Assembly: GCA_964017195.1 (NCBI GenBank)
Contig: OZ024891.1
Span: 8,746,682-8,810,681 of the forward strand
Reading direction: 5' to 3'
Length of the DNA: 64,000 bases
DNA from: Siderastrea radians
Taxonomy: Eukaryota > Cnidaria > Anthozoa > Scleractinia > Rhizangiidae
Within the stretch, counting starts at the first letter, position 1, and each line of letters begins with the position of its first letter. Made by a program: the position numbers and the translations under genes. The notes beneath the pieces were generated by a model. It did no database searches. It was not told the origin of the DNA and worked only from the letters and a program-made list of their open reading frames with translations. Shown here in pieces: positions 1 through 12,600 of the stretch.

Positions 1-648
1 AACTTAACACTTTCTCTTTTCTGTTGAAGGATCTTTTATGATATCAAAACATTCTAAATGTACATTGAGCTTCCTAGGTGGCTGCGATTTTAAGATATTT
101 ATATTTAAAAACTGCTAAAATGCAGCACAAAGCAGCCAAAAAGTTCGTATTTGCATAAATAGAAATATTTCTAAATTGCCCTTACAGTTTTCTCTCTTAA
201 ACTGATTGCCGTTAGAATAATAATTCTTTTTGATGTTCCAGTGAGTTTTAGGCTGAATAAACATTTCTGTTATTAGATAAGAAGGCTGAATCTCGGTCAA
301 GTTTCAGTCGTTATTAACTTTCAACGAGCAACAGTTTTATTTTGTTTTTCCTGGTCTATTTCACGGTTATTCAGGTGCAATGATTATTTATACACGCTGC
401 GCTTGTGATTGGCTGCGATTGACACAAAGCCCCTCCGATTCCTCGCCTAAAATGATTTGTATCGATAAGATTTTCGCTAACCAGGAACATTAACATGCAG
501 TCAAAACATAATAGAATCACCAACTACAATAGTGGGTATTTATCACAATCTACGTTGTATTTATCAGTCTTCGTACTAGCTATTTCAGTATTCAGATTAG
601 TGTTTCCTTTTAGTGTTTCATTTAGACAATTGAAAAAACACCCATAGT
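1..648. other. 3' flank of the NWD-type gene, no gene seen
   Basis: This AT-rich stretch follows the minus-strand stop codon at 649-651. It should contain the 3' UTR of the NWD-type gene. I see no coding frame with recognisable similarity and no clear repeat. The boundary of the UTR cannot be fixed from sequence alone. Confidence 0.4.
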
Positions 649-3568
649 TCACATTAAAATGCACTTTTGGCAACAATTACAGCACTGACAGCTGGTACAA
701 CAACTATCTTCAGAAGTTGCTTCTGGAGCAGAGTATCTTTCGTCATTCACAGGGTAAGGACCACTTGAGATCTCTGGGATGCCTTGTTCAGTTTTCGTTT
801 TTTCTTTGGGAAAATAAAGCTTGAGAACGGACACAGTGCCTGATTTGGTGACAAGCATCACAGAGTAGCCATCTTCAGTGGGATGGGCATCAAAGTACTT
901 AACTTGCGACTGGAAATCAAACGAGTAAATCAGTTTCCCACTTGCCATCTCCCATGCCTTGATGGTCCCATCACGTGAGCTGGTCACCAACACTCGACTT
1001 TGACCACCACGCGATTTTGACAGGTGCTTGTTACGCGGAAGGATCTCAAGGTTCATGACTGCATGAGTATGGCCAATGAACTTGCGAGCACAGATCCCTT
1101 CGGTAAGGTCCCACAAAAGGAGCTGGTCCTTCCCTTCGTGTGAACCAGCGATTGCAAACCTATTGTCATCTGTGATTCCTAAGCATTTTATCGAGTCATG
1201 ATGTCCATCTAAGATGTGCTTGCACTCTCCGGTTTCGGCATTCCAGACCCGAATGGTAAAGTCCCCAGAACCCGAAACTATAATCTTATTGTCACTTGTT
1301 GATGCCAGACAGCCAACACCACTCCTGTGTCCTGTAAAAGTTCTTTCACAGCTCTTCGTTATGAGGTTCCACATTCGCACAGTTTTGTCTTTTGATCCTG
1401 AGATTGCACTGAGCTCTCCATTCATAAGAAAAACACACAGCACCGCGTCTGAATGGCCAACAAGCTGTTCAGCATGGCTGCCATAAACATGACAAAACCC
1501 CACCGTCTTGTCGCTGGACGCCGAAATAACGAAACTGTCATCGCTGGAAATTTGCAACGACACTACACCTGCTTGATGCACGTGAAACGTTTGATGGACG
1601 TCAAGGCCGCCGTCGCAGTTCCACAATGTTATCTCACCATTGTGGGAGCCAGTTGTTACTCCTGTGGATTTGTGCAAAGCAGCAATGCAAGCAATTGATG
1701 CAGGATCACTTTTGACGCATTTGGCACTTGCGATATCCCACAGCTTCAAAGAGTCGTTTTTGGATCCAGATAGCCCCCAGCGTCCATCGTTTGTTATAGC
1801 AACACACTCGGGCTGCGTTGCATGATGAAGGATATGATCGCTTGGTGTTGACAGTTTACCAGCATGCTCGTTCCCAGTAGCATTCCAAAGCTTAACGTTC
1901 TTATCGTTTGAGCCGGAGATGATGGTTTTGCAATCCATGGTAATGGCAACGCAAGAAATCCAGGAGGAGTGGCCTATCAAGGTCTGTTGACACTCTCCTG
2001 TTACTGGATTCCACACCTGAAATCAAACAATAATGGGTTTAACTACTGAAAAATCTAAGTAAGAAATCCTTATTTATCAACTTTTATACCCTGTTTCAAA
2101 ACCTCTGGAACCAGGGTAGAACTTCTAATACCATAAACGTGAATAGTGTTTTTCGTTTGATCTAGTTGGCTACTGAAACTGGGGATAACATTTGCTATTC
2201 ACTCTGAACAAAGCAGTGTCACCTCGCGCGATGTTTTTCCCTGGAACGTCCGTTGTAATTTGTGAACATATTTGCGAAACTTTTTGCCTCTGGGATATGT
2301 CATAACGTCTGCACAACCAGTTGGAACGTTCGTTATACGTCTGTAAATGTATTGAGAGAACACTTGTGAACTCACCTTTAACATGTCATCTTTGGAAGCC
2401 GACACAATAAAACTGTCATTAGAGGCCACGGCCAACTGCCAGATAAGGTCTGTATGTCCCTTAAGAGTGACACAACATTGTAGCGTGACGAGGTCCCAGA
2501 TTTTCAATGACTGATCTTTTGAGCCAGAGACAATTCGTCGGCCATCGTTCATAGTAGCCAAGCACCTGACTAAACCTGCCAAAAAAAGCATTTGATTGAA
2601 AATGGATCTGGACGACTTTCCAGTTTCATTTCCGTTGAATCCAACTTGTTTGCCCATTATATCACTACCTCTCTCCAGCGTATTTTGCTTATCTCGAAAA
2701 CAGCTACTCTTCTAACAAGAGTTGGTGAGGAACAAGCTCAAAAAACTACAGCTTGCCATCGGTTAATCAGTTTGTATCACGTCAACCTTGCTCGCGTAGC
2801 AAGCGTTTTCTTTTCCTGAAAGTTAGGAAAAGAGCTAAAAATAAGAGGGGGTCTGATGTCCTGACTTTTGCGCTGCGAAAAACGCTCCCAACGCCCGTTA
2901 CCCCACGGAAACTTTTGTTTGACAGGCTAAAGTCAAACGGGATACCTCGATTAACGAGACACCGTTTTGTTTCATGAAGAATATTTTCTTGGTAAGGATT
3001 CACTGTGTTAATATGAGAGAGTGGGCTACCCGATTTTGGAGATCGGTTTTGAGGACGGTTCGTGTCTTCGGATTTCCTAGACAAGGAATTCCTATAGGTC
3101 TTAAAAATGCAAGAGTTTTCACATTTAAAACAAATATACCTGAAAGTCGGCCTCCCTTTTTCATCTCCATAACAGGGTTGAAATTTCCAATATGAGCAGA
3201 CCATTATACTCGCCCAGCCGACCAGACCAGCCCCTGTATCGGGCATATGTGAACACGACATCACGCTTAGGGTCCTTTTTCTTCTCTCAAAAAGAAAAAA
3301 GGGGAATAAAAGGGCCCCACCAACAAGGTTGATGAACAGGCGCAAAATGGCTGTGCATTTAACACCACCGTAATTTGGCAACTTATTATTATTTTTTTAT
3401 TTATTTACCGGTAACGCCTACCCTTCGAAGCCGAAGATTGATGGCGTGGGGTCAGCTAAACATTACGAAAAAAAATTATATATATATCTATTTCTTTTTT
3501 TTTGAAAATAGAAAAAACTACACTTTTATCCCGACAAGCCTGTTTCGTGATTGCTCACTCTTCAGGGG

Positions 3569-3625
<57 letters not shown>

Positions 3626-6600
3626 ACAAATCTAGTTTACAGAACTGTGATTGAACGAGGAAACAGACTGTTTAAAGTTAGTTAAATTAGTGTTCTCAAA
3701 GAAAGACTGAGGCAGACTGTTCCACTGAGTGATCGTTCTAGGGTAGAATGAAAGACGGCGAGAGGAGGTACTAGTAGACAAAGGAATGAAGCTGTAGCTG
3801 TGTGAGTGCCGGGATCGTCGAGGTGGATGTCTGAGGTACTTTCGGGCGTCAACTGGAATGAGTCCGTTGTAGATCTTGAAAAGGAGTGCAAGCCGCGCGT
3901 CAACTCTCCTCTGCTCCAGTGTTCTCCAGCCCAGGTTTTCTAGCATGTCAGTGACACTAGAAGTGTTGTGATATCTCTTCAATGTCCACCTAGCGGCACG
4001 CCATTGAACCATTGTCATCTAAACAGTACGCAACCACCAAAGCAAGCTATATGCAATCAGAATATTATAAAAGGCTTTACACTATTATATTACCTCCATG
4101 TCCTTTGAGCGTAGCACAGTTCTTTGTCTTCAAATCCCAGACTTTGACCGTCTTGTCCTCTGAGCCGGATATGGCGCTCCCACCGTCACGTGACATCAGC
4201 AGACAAACGACTGGGTTAGAGTGACCGTGGTAAACAGCTTGACATTCTTCAGCAGTTAGCGACCATACTCGGACCGTGCAGTCCTGAGATCCAGTGATTA
4301 CGTCACCATTTATCGATATCACAATGGTGTTAACTGCACCTACAGAACGTCACAGAGAATTCGTAATTTAGTTTGGAATGCTGATGTTATCCCGCTTTAC
4401 AACTAATCACGATTGTATACAGCAACTCTGATATCGTTGACGATCGTCCACAGATTTACTATCATGGTTGTTTTTAAATTCAAAGAGTATTCAGCTAGTC
4501 GTAACTTTAAATTCTAATTCCAGCTGCAAATTGAGTAGATAAAAGGGCCACTCTGTGCCTTTTCAATAGTTAGTTATGTACGTTCAACAAAATTTGCCTT
4601 TACCTTCATGGCCAGCAAACGATTTCTCCTTTGCGCCATTTACAATACTCCACACACGAAGGATACCATCGTCTCCACCAGTCAAAATGTGAATGCCGTC
4701 AGGAGAGGTTGCTAAACACGTGACTGTACCGTCGTTGGCAAACCGCTGTACAGCTTCTCCAGAGTCGATGTCCCACACGCCTACGCTGGACTTGGCGGAA
4801 CCGATGACGTACTTTTCATCCGGGGTCAAAACAAGACAGCTGGGTCCTTTGTCAGCTATCTTCAGAGTGTGAAGGCAGTCCAGGTTTGTGCTGTTCCAGA
4901 TATTGATAAGGGAGTCTTCGCCTGATGTGACAATGAACTTATCGTCGCTTGTGACTATAACCTCGTTCACTCTTTGTTCATGACCGCGAAGGTTGGTTTT
5001 CAGGGGTCCGCCAGCCGAAATAAGACAAGCTGATTGGGGGATGAAGAGAGGAGTCTGCTGTGCAAAGCACCAGCGGTAACACTGTTTGACGAGGGCGTCA
5101 ATTCGTGGAAACTGGTCTCTAAAGGCGAGCAGTCTTCCAAGCAGCTGAGGAGCGAGGCAATTCACGTCGTGCTTGATATTGCTTGTTGCCAGGATAAGAG
5201 TGTCGTGGATCAACCTTAAAACAATATAAGGACAATAACGATGTTCTTCAAGGGTCAACCTCAAAACAATCAACCTCAAACATACAAGGGGGCTGGATAC
5301 CTTCAAGACTATTTTCTTTCAGCCCCTGTCGTTTTTAGTAGCTGTTTGTTCATCTCAGAAACATTTTCGAAACGTCTGGTGCGGTAAGTACGACGAGGCA
5401 AGCCATTTTTAATTGAAAATAAATGTATTTACCTTCCTTCGGTGAAAAAAAAAATGCTGACAAAAAGCTTCAAAGTGTTTACATAGCTATATTCTATATG
5501 TTCATCATCAAACGTTTCCACACGTTTCCCATGAATTTGGGTAAAATCCAAGATGGCGGCAAAGTTTTGGTCGCCATTTTGGATGACATCTCATTCCCCC
5601 AGTAGCGCCATAGTTCATCATAGTAAGCTTTTCTTTTTGAGCACATCACTGGTTATCTACTAGATTGAAACCGTTTCAAGATATTACAGCAATCCGGGTG
5701 AGGAAAAGGGTAGAAAGTGGTGTAACTCAGCAATTATTGTGTTACTGCTTCCCACCTCACATCTAACTCCGGCCTAACGTCCAACGCAAGAACGTAATCT
5801 TCCAAAACGTCATTTAACGACTGGCCCCGTACTTTGCCTTGAATCCACTCAAAATTGAAGAGGACTTCGCTGTAGAGTGTGTCATTGTTTCCAGAGTTAA
5901 TGAGATGAAACGGCATTTCACCGAGTTTCCTCAAGTTGAAAACACTTTTGCTGAACATCAATGGCTGACCGGAGAGTTGTCGATCGGCGTCTGGCAATGT
6001 TTTCTTTCTGCGAGTCAAAGTAATGTGTTTCTTACGTCCACCACCCCATTTTCCTGAAAACATAGAAATAGAACTTATTATAAAAAAGGTGGTTATTGTT
6101 CATCGTGGTAAATACAGTTAAATAATAAAGTGTATATCGTTTGTCTCACGATGTAGTCACTTGAGTTGTAGAGAGCAACGTTTCGACTGCTTACTGCTAG
6201 TCTGCATCAGGCGATGAGGTCGACTGGTTGCGCATCACCATCAGTACTTGGCGTATGAGTCGCACCACCCTCAATCAGTAAAACACGGTATTGTTAAGTG
6301 TCTGTACCACCGGGCGAAGCGCCTCGTGACCAAACCATCAGTCATCTGCGAGGAGAAGAAACATCTGTCATCTGTCCTTGTTTCTAACGGTTATCTCTCC
6401 TCCTTCGTGCAGAAGCTCACCAGGACAAGAAAAGCAGCCCACAGGGTAGAGCCTGAGACAGAGTTTAAGTCCACCTCGGTTTTGCCGTATATCAAAGGAG
6501 TATCAGAACCTCTTCGCCGCTGCCTACAACAACAAGGTATTCGCGCCGTCTTTAAGTCCGACACGACACTTTGGTCACATTTAGTGCGACCTAAGGACAT

Positions 6601-9600
6601 GTCGATCCGGCTAAACAAGACGGCGTAGTCTACAGGATTCCCTATGAATGTGCAAAAGTCTACATTGGCGAAACAGGAAGATCTATGCAGGAGAGGATCA
6701 AAGAGCATGACAGGGATATACGACTCGCCCGTACTCAGGCCTCCGCCGTTTCTGAGCACGCCAATAAGACCGGCCACCACTCGCTTTGGAACGAGGTAAA
6801 GTTTATTGATAGAGACTCACACTGGTACACCGGTAGGGTCAAGGAAGCTGTCCACATAAGACTTCACCCTGATAACATCAATAGGAACAACGGAATTGAA
6901 ATTCCTGAAGAGTGGATCCCAACGATCAAGAAACAGCCAACAGGAGACCGGTACATCAGCGAACCACCGAGGGAACAACTTCAAATCGGACCTGTCAGGA
7001 TACAACTTCACAGCGGAACAACGAGGATCGAAACGCACCAATCACAGCCGACCATCGTGATTCATATGGTGACGCACAACCAGTCGACCTCATCGCCTGA
7101 TGAAGACTAGCACTAAGCAGTCGAAACGTCGCGATCTACAACTCAAGTGACTACAGCGTGAGACAAACGATATACACTTTATTATTTAACTAGAACTTGT
7201 AATAGTTGAAACTTGAATCGCTTACAAACCATTACAGGCTCATTCGATTCAAGATAAACAAAACCAACATGGCCTTAAAATTGGCTAGGATCTAATCTAT
7301 GCAGAGGAATAAAACACTGAAGGATTTGTCATGAGGTGTTACATAGGAGACCTACCTTTCGAACACCTGGATAAGAAGACCAGCTACTAAATATCACGAA
7401 CGCGTGTCTAGCAACAAAGAGGCGTATACGGCCATTCACGTATATGTACAAAGTCTATCAAAACCATCATTAAACCGACCCACCCACAATGAAAAAATTA
7501 TGTCTCTCCGGTGGTTGTGTAACCAGGGATCCACTGTGTAATAACTGAGAGCATGGAAATAATAGGTCATCAATGTCCCTTTTTTCCTCACGTGGTGCTT
7601 CAAAATTTAGGAAAACTTCAAAATTACTTACTAGCATAGCAAAAACATACCTTGAAAATACTCGGATAGCAAGGCATGGCGGGCTTTCTTCTTTTCCGGA
7701 TCTAACAGGTACTGAGTCTGTGCAGTCTCCCAGAACTGTCGGTGATACCAGGCAATCACGGTTTTCCCATCTGCTTGTCGCTCAGTCAGAAACTCGTCGA
7801 TATCATGACGTATACGAGCCCATAAAAGGTTTGGTAAGCGAACAACGCCTTCTACAGGAGGGTCCCAATACTGGTACACGTCATCAATGACATCATCGTC
7901 AAGTGATAAGGCATCTTCGAGCTCGTTTTCAGTCAGGCCATTCCGCCCAGCGGTGATGTAGCCGAGAGAACGCGATGTCAGCGTTTTACCATGCTTTCGT
8001 TCTAGACGTTGGAACAGGAGACGAATGGCTTGTGGAACGTCACGTCCAAGGTCGAGACCGCTGACGTTTGTGTAAGAAGCCCATCGCGAAGCCTCGGTGA
8101 ATATCAGCTTCAAAAATAATGGCTGAGGACATTGAGTGAAACTTGACAACACCAATTCGAACTGTTCATCTGTCAAGGTTCGTCCGAGTCCTTCAAGCCA
8201 TGCCTCTAGAATCTGCCTTCCCATTCCAATAGTCAGCATGGGTACTTCAATGTACGAGTTATCTATTGGAAGACTTCGGCGAAGATTTGGTAGAATGTCG
8301 TGGTAATTCGGCAAGACCGAAATGACAATCTTCACAAACTGTGGGCACTTCTTCGGGAGCCAATTCATAAGGTGCGCGTTGTTGGTTGCAGATAACTGAT
8401 CCACAGAGTCTAAGATGACCACCAATGGTTTGTCAGCGGATACAGACAATTTGGTGATGATCCCGTGGAAAAATCGAACTAGTTGAGAGAAATCTTCCAG
8501 AATATCTGCTTTCGGTGGATCCATGTTGTAGACTTCGCAAATCTGAAGGCAAATACTGCCCATTGTGGGACGAATCGATGAACTGCCTGGGGAAGTGCCA
8601 AGAAAACGAAAAATGCACACCGTGCCATCTCCAAGCCATTTCTTTGCTGATTTAGCAACGACCGACATGATTGAAGTTTTACCAGAACCAGACGAGCCAT
8701 AGACTACCAAAGGCTCTAGCTTTTCAAAGTCTTTTAACAATGTTTCTATCTTCTCCAGAACGTCTTCGCGACCTCGAAAGGCAACACACTTGTCTTGGCA
8801 AAACCAAGCATGATGGAGAACTTCCTTGTACAGACTGCTTTCTTTTGCCTTTTCATTTACAGTATGCTGTAAGCTCTTGTTAATTAGTCTCTGGACATCT
8901 GACTCAAAATTGTTGCAGAAATTGTTAAGATATTCCTCATGCAATCTGTCAGAGGCATTGATTCCCCCATTTCTCCATGGTACTTCAAAGTGTGTGACGT
9001 TACTTTCCCCAAGCTTCTGAAGAACTCGCTCACGTTTTAACTTGGTCAACAAGTCTTGTGCTTCAGTGTCGTGTTTACCTTGAGCTATATCAGTATAATT
9101 TCGAGCGTTTTTGTCGACGATGTTTACTTCGATGTCCGAGATGTGGCGGATGTAGCAAAGAGTTTGGTCACCAGGATTTGAAGAACCAAGAATGCCATAC
9201 TCAATCTCTTCCTCGGTTACTGAAACAGAAGAAAAGACAGATGAAGGGCGACCATTATTCTAGAGCAGAAATGCTAAACCTGCATTATAAATATGATTCC
9301 TATGAGTAAGCTATGATAAGGATTCGTTAGGGAGTTTAAATCCATCTTTGGTCTAGATTTAATCTTCTATTATCTTAACCGACTGAGTAGACCCCCTCCT
9401 TCAAATATTTTTTGGCCTGGACCGGGTCCGAACCTCACTCTCGATTTTGAGTTCTTTGTAACAACTAGTTAATAGAACCGTTTCCGTTTAGTTATTCAGT
9501 CATTATTTCTGAGAGTAAACGAAAAGAGCATAAGTGGCGGTTGCATAGCTATACACTTGTCTAACTACAACAAGAATGCCCAGCCCTGAAGCAAATAACA

Positions 9601-12600
9601 GGTAGCGTAACTAGAACATACATACAGAAAACAATTTTTAGTTTATTGTTACTCGTACCTGAACAAAAATACTTGTGTGCTTGCTGTAGAGTGATCCTAT
9701 TTCTTTCAACAGCGATCTTCGCCGTCATCTTGAACAGTCTTTGGAAAGACTGGAAAATTTGCCACCACTGGTCTCTTTCTTTTTGGTTTTTCTCTCTGTT
9801 CTCCTCACTTAAGTCGTTGTAATGCAGAAAGCGGTCTGTTACAGGTTGAAGCACATACTCTGCTGGGATAGCATTCGTGTCCTGGACAAATGAAACGCGC
9901 ATACTTTAGAATGTTCATTAATGAGCCTTGTGTGGAGTGCAGAAAGAACTGTTTGATCATTTTCAATGTTTTCTCGTTACAAATGTTGGAAATTTGGATA
10001 ACGACGTTTTGTTGGACGTTTAGGTTTCCATTTCAGAGTAACTTTGAATACAGTGGAAAAAGAACACTCAAAGGACTGATCACACGTAATGAAAATCATG
10101 GGAAATCATCGAGGGAATATATTTAGGCGGTCTACTGCTTGACAAAAAATGTGAGGAACTATCGGACTAAAAGTGTAGTTTTTACCAAAAAGTGGGAAGC
10201 TAAAAAATAAAAAAATACATACACTAAAGACAACTTGACAATAGCTATATAGTGCTGTATGTTTTCAGAACATTGCTTGATAAATGACCTGAAGCTGTTA
10301 TCAAGTAACATGGACATGAATACAAACAGCTATTGCCGATCAAACCTGACAACGCAAGGTACATATTTTGTCTGGGACGAAATACCAGCAAAAGTTTTTA
10401 AAGCTGTCTCTTGTAGTTTAGAATCCAAGTTACAAAATATTTCTCTGGGTTTATGCATTTCGCTGTATTTCATCTACCTTCCAGTACCATTCCAAAATGG
10501 AGTCAATGTGTTCAGACTGATCGTAGGTTTCTCGAGCCAGCTCTATCAAGACCTCAAACTCAGTTGCTTTGATTTTGTAAGGGAATGGACGATAGCCATA
10601 CTTGTTTCCTAAAAGACACTGAACACAATAATACGTCTGAGCAATTTTCTATTTGACACTTAAATGAAGAAGAATAAAAAACGGAGAAACAAAAGGAAAC
10701 GAACAACACAGAACAGAAGCACCCAATACAACGGCTGGGGGTCTCGGAATTTGCTTTTGGATGTACTCTCAATACAACTCGAAAGGAATGTAGTATAAGC
10801 AATGTTGCATTTCTTTCTGATAATGCGACAACCCAATTGCCTCTTGATCGTGCAACACAATCTTAACGGGTGAAGTCCGTACATCATGAATTATTATTCA
10901 ACAAATTGTCACTATGCCCATATATGGTAAGGAAGCCCTCAATATCTGTCATCCGTACATGACAGATCTCCTGCGATATACGTAAATGACCATATTTGGA
11001 AGTGCACTGCAGATTTTCTTTCATGGCTTGTTTGGCGGCCATTTTGAAAAGCGAGGCAGTTTTAGCAGTCTTCTCCGGAAATTTTAACTCCCTGGAAGAA
11101 ACTTTCCACGATTAAATGCTCTCAAAAAGTCAACAAGTATTTGCTTCAGCTCACAAAGATATCCAGAGGTTGATTTGGAATTTTCATAGTGAGAACTCAA
11201 CCAAGAAAATGCTATTGCGAACGAAGCAGCACAATTGCTCACGGAAAGTTGTGAAGACTAAAGTTGAAAAGATTTTAATTCACAGGAAGAGGACTTATTC
11301 TCGGTAAGGTAGCAATATATTTTTACTTTGTCTTGTCATTTCCAAACATGAGTTTGTAAATAAGTCTTTAAGTGAACGGTAGTAAACAACTACTTCGATT
11401 TCTTGAAGTTCCGTTTTGATTTTTGTTAAGCTTAAGCTTATGTGTTGCTAGCTTTAGCATTTTCATCATAGAGCCGTAGTTTTTCTTGTTCTGAAAATGG
11501 TAGTCGATAGGAATTTGTTGAATAATAAAACAATTATCCTGCTCAATCTTGCGGAATATCCCCTGATTTAGCCAACTCGGCCTACGGCCTCGTCGGCTAA
11601 GTATCAGGTGATATTCCGCGCGATTTCGCAGGATAATTGTTAAATATTTGCCATTTTACAACGGGTCTCGATTTTTAGACAGCATCACAAAATATACAGT
11701 TCAAAAGGGACAATCCCTTTGGCTAGTGTTGTTGTTTTATTACTGGGTAAGGAACTAACAAATATGTTGCGTACCACAAAGTTTGGACCAGGCGTAAGCC
11801 GCTGACAGTTTTTAATTTCCTGCACGCAGAGCTCGTTGGTTTTGTGATCAGCGGTAGCTTCATCGCGTACACCCCACCTCATGTCAACTACTTGAAATTC
11901 CAATCCTCGCTGCTGGCAGTAGGTCCGCAGGCTTGGGTAAACATCTCGCATGAGACGATTTCTCTCCTCGACAGTATCTACAGACAGATGATAGGGACTC
12001 TAGGCAACACGATGACAACTTCGAGGCCGCATTCCTTAATTGATGGCAACAATTTTCTTTTAGAAACCCTTTGGGTGGTGGGAACCTTCCCTCCCTCCTT
12101 CCCCCCAGCTCCCCGAGCTTCATGCCTCGAAGCCGCTACAAGCACGTTCAATTAACCCTCCTCCTCTTTATGCCCTTTGGGTGCCTGAACCGCAGGCTAC
12201 TGCAGAATCGTATAATTTGAAGGGTTGATTGCTATCCTTTGTTGTATGGTTTCCGGCATTCCGCTTCCGTTTTCAGTGAGAATGTGAGTGAGTACGCTTA
12301 TTTAAAGTCGAAAACGTAGGCAGTGCTAGCCCATATTCTCCCGTGCCAAGGGCTCATGTTACGAACGCCCGGCTACAACAAAACTATAAATTAAATTACA
12401 ACTAATAGAATTGTTGTGTAACTATAGACTATAACTATAAATTAAAGTTCAATAACTGATCTATCTGAATTAACAAAAAATAGGAAAGAAAAAGATCCTA
12501 TATTTAATAGCTGCAAAACAAAAAAATTAAAGCCTTAATCAGCTCTTGTTCTAGTTTGTTGAGGAGACGGTTTGCTTCATAAAAAATGAAAATAATGTGA

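Larger units (their letters stand above)
6117..7192 (+). mobile_element. Penelope-like retroelement fragment with GIY-YIG endonuclease
   Basis: This insertion lies in intron 5 of the NWD gene (6054-7650), antisense to it. Its coding part (about 6244-7110) is the end of a Penelope-like polyprotein: the region after the reverse-transcriptase core, then a GIY-YIG nuclease (KVYIGETGR, then [10 protein letters not shown] and HANKTGHH). The reading frame shifts near 6600, between the RPKD segment and the QDGVVYRIP segment, so it is dead. Both ends carry the same sequence in inverted orientation (6117 to about 6230 and about 7088-7192, outermost AGTTAAATAATAAAG). That matches the known Penelope structure of a 5' partial terminal repeat in inverted orientation. 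Most of the reverse transcriptase is missing. Confidence 0.85.

Noticed and set aside
2782..3381. 199-codon minus-strand frame in an NWD intron
   Set aside because: No domain is recognised and it is not needed by the splice model, which joins 4094-4339 to 2376-2575 in phase.
7651..9219. Bacterial or plant NLR origin of the NACHT exon
   Set aside because: Motifs and intron positions fit animal NWD genes, and the exon is spliced in phase with WD40 exons.
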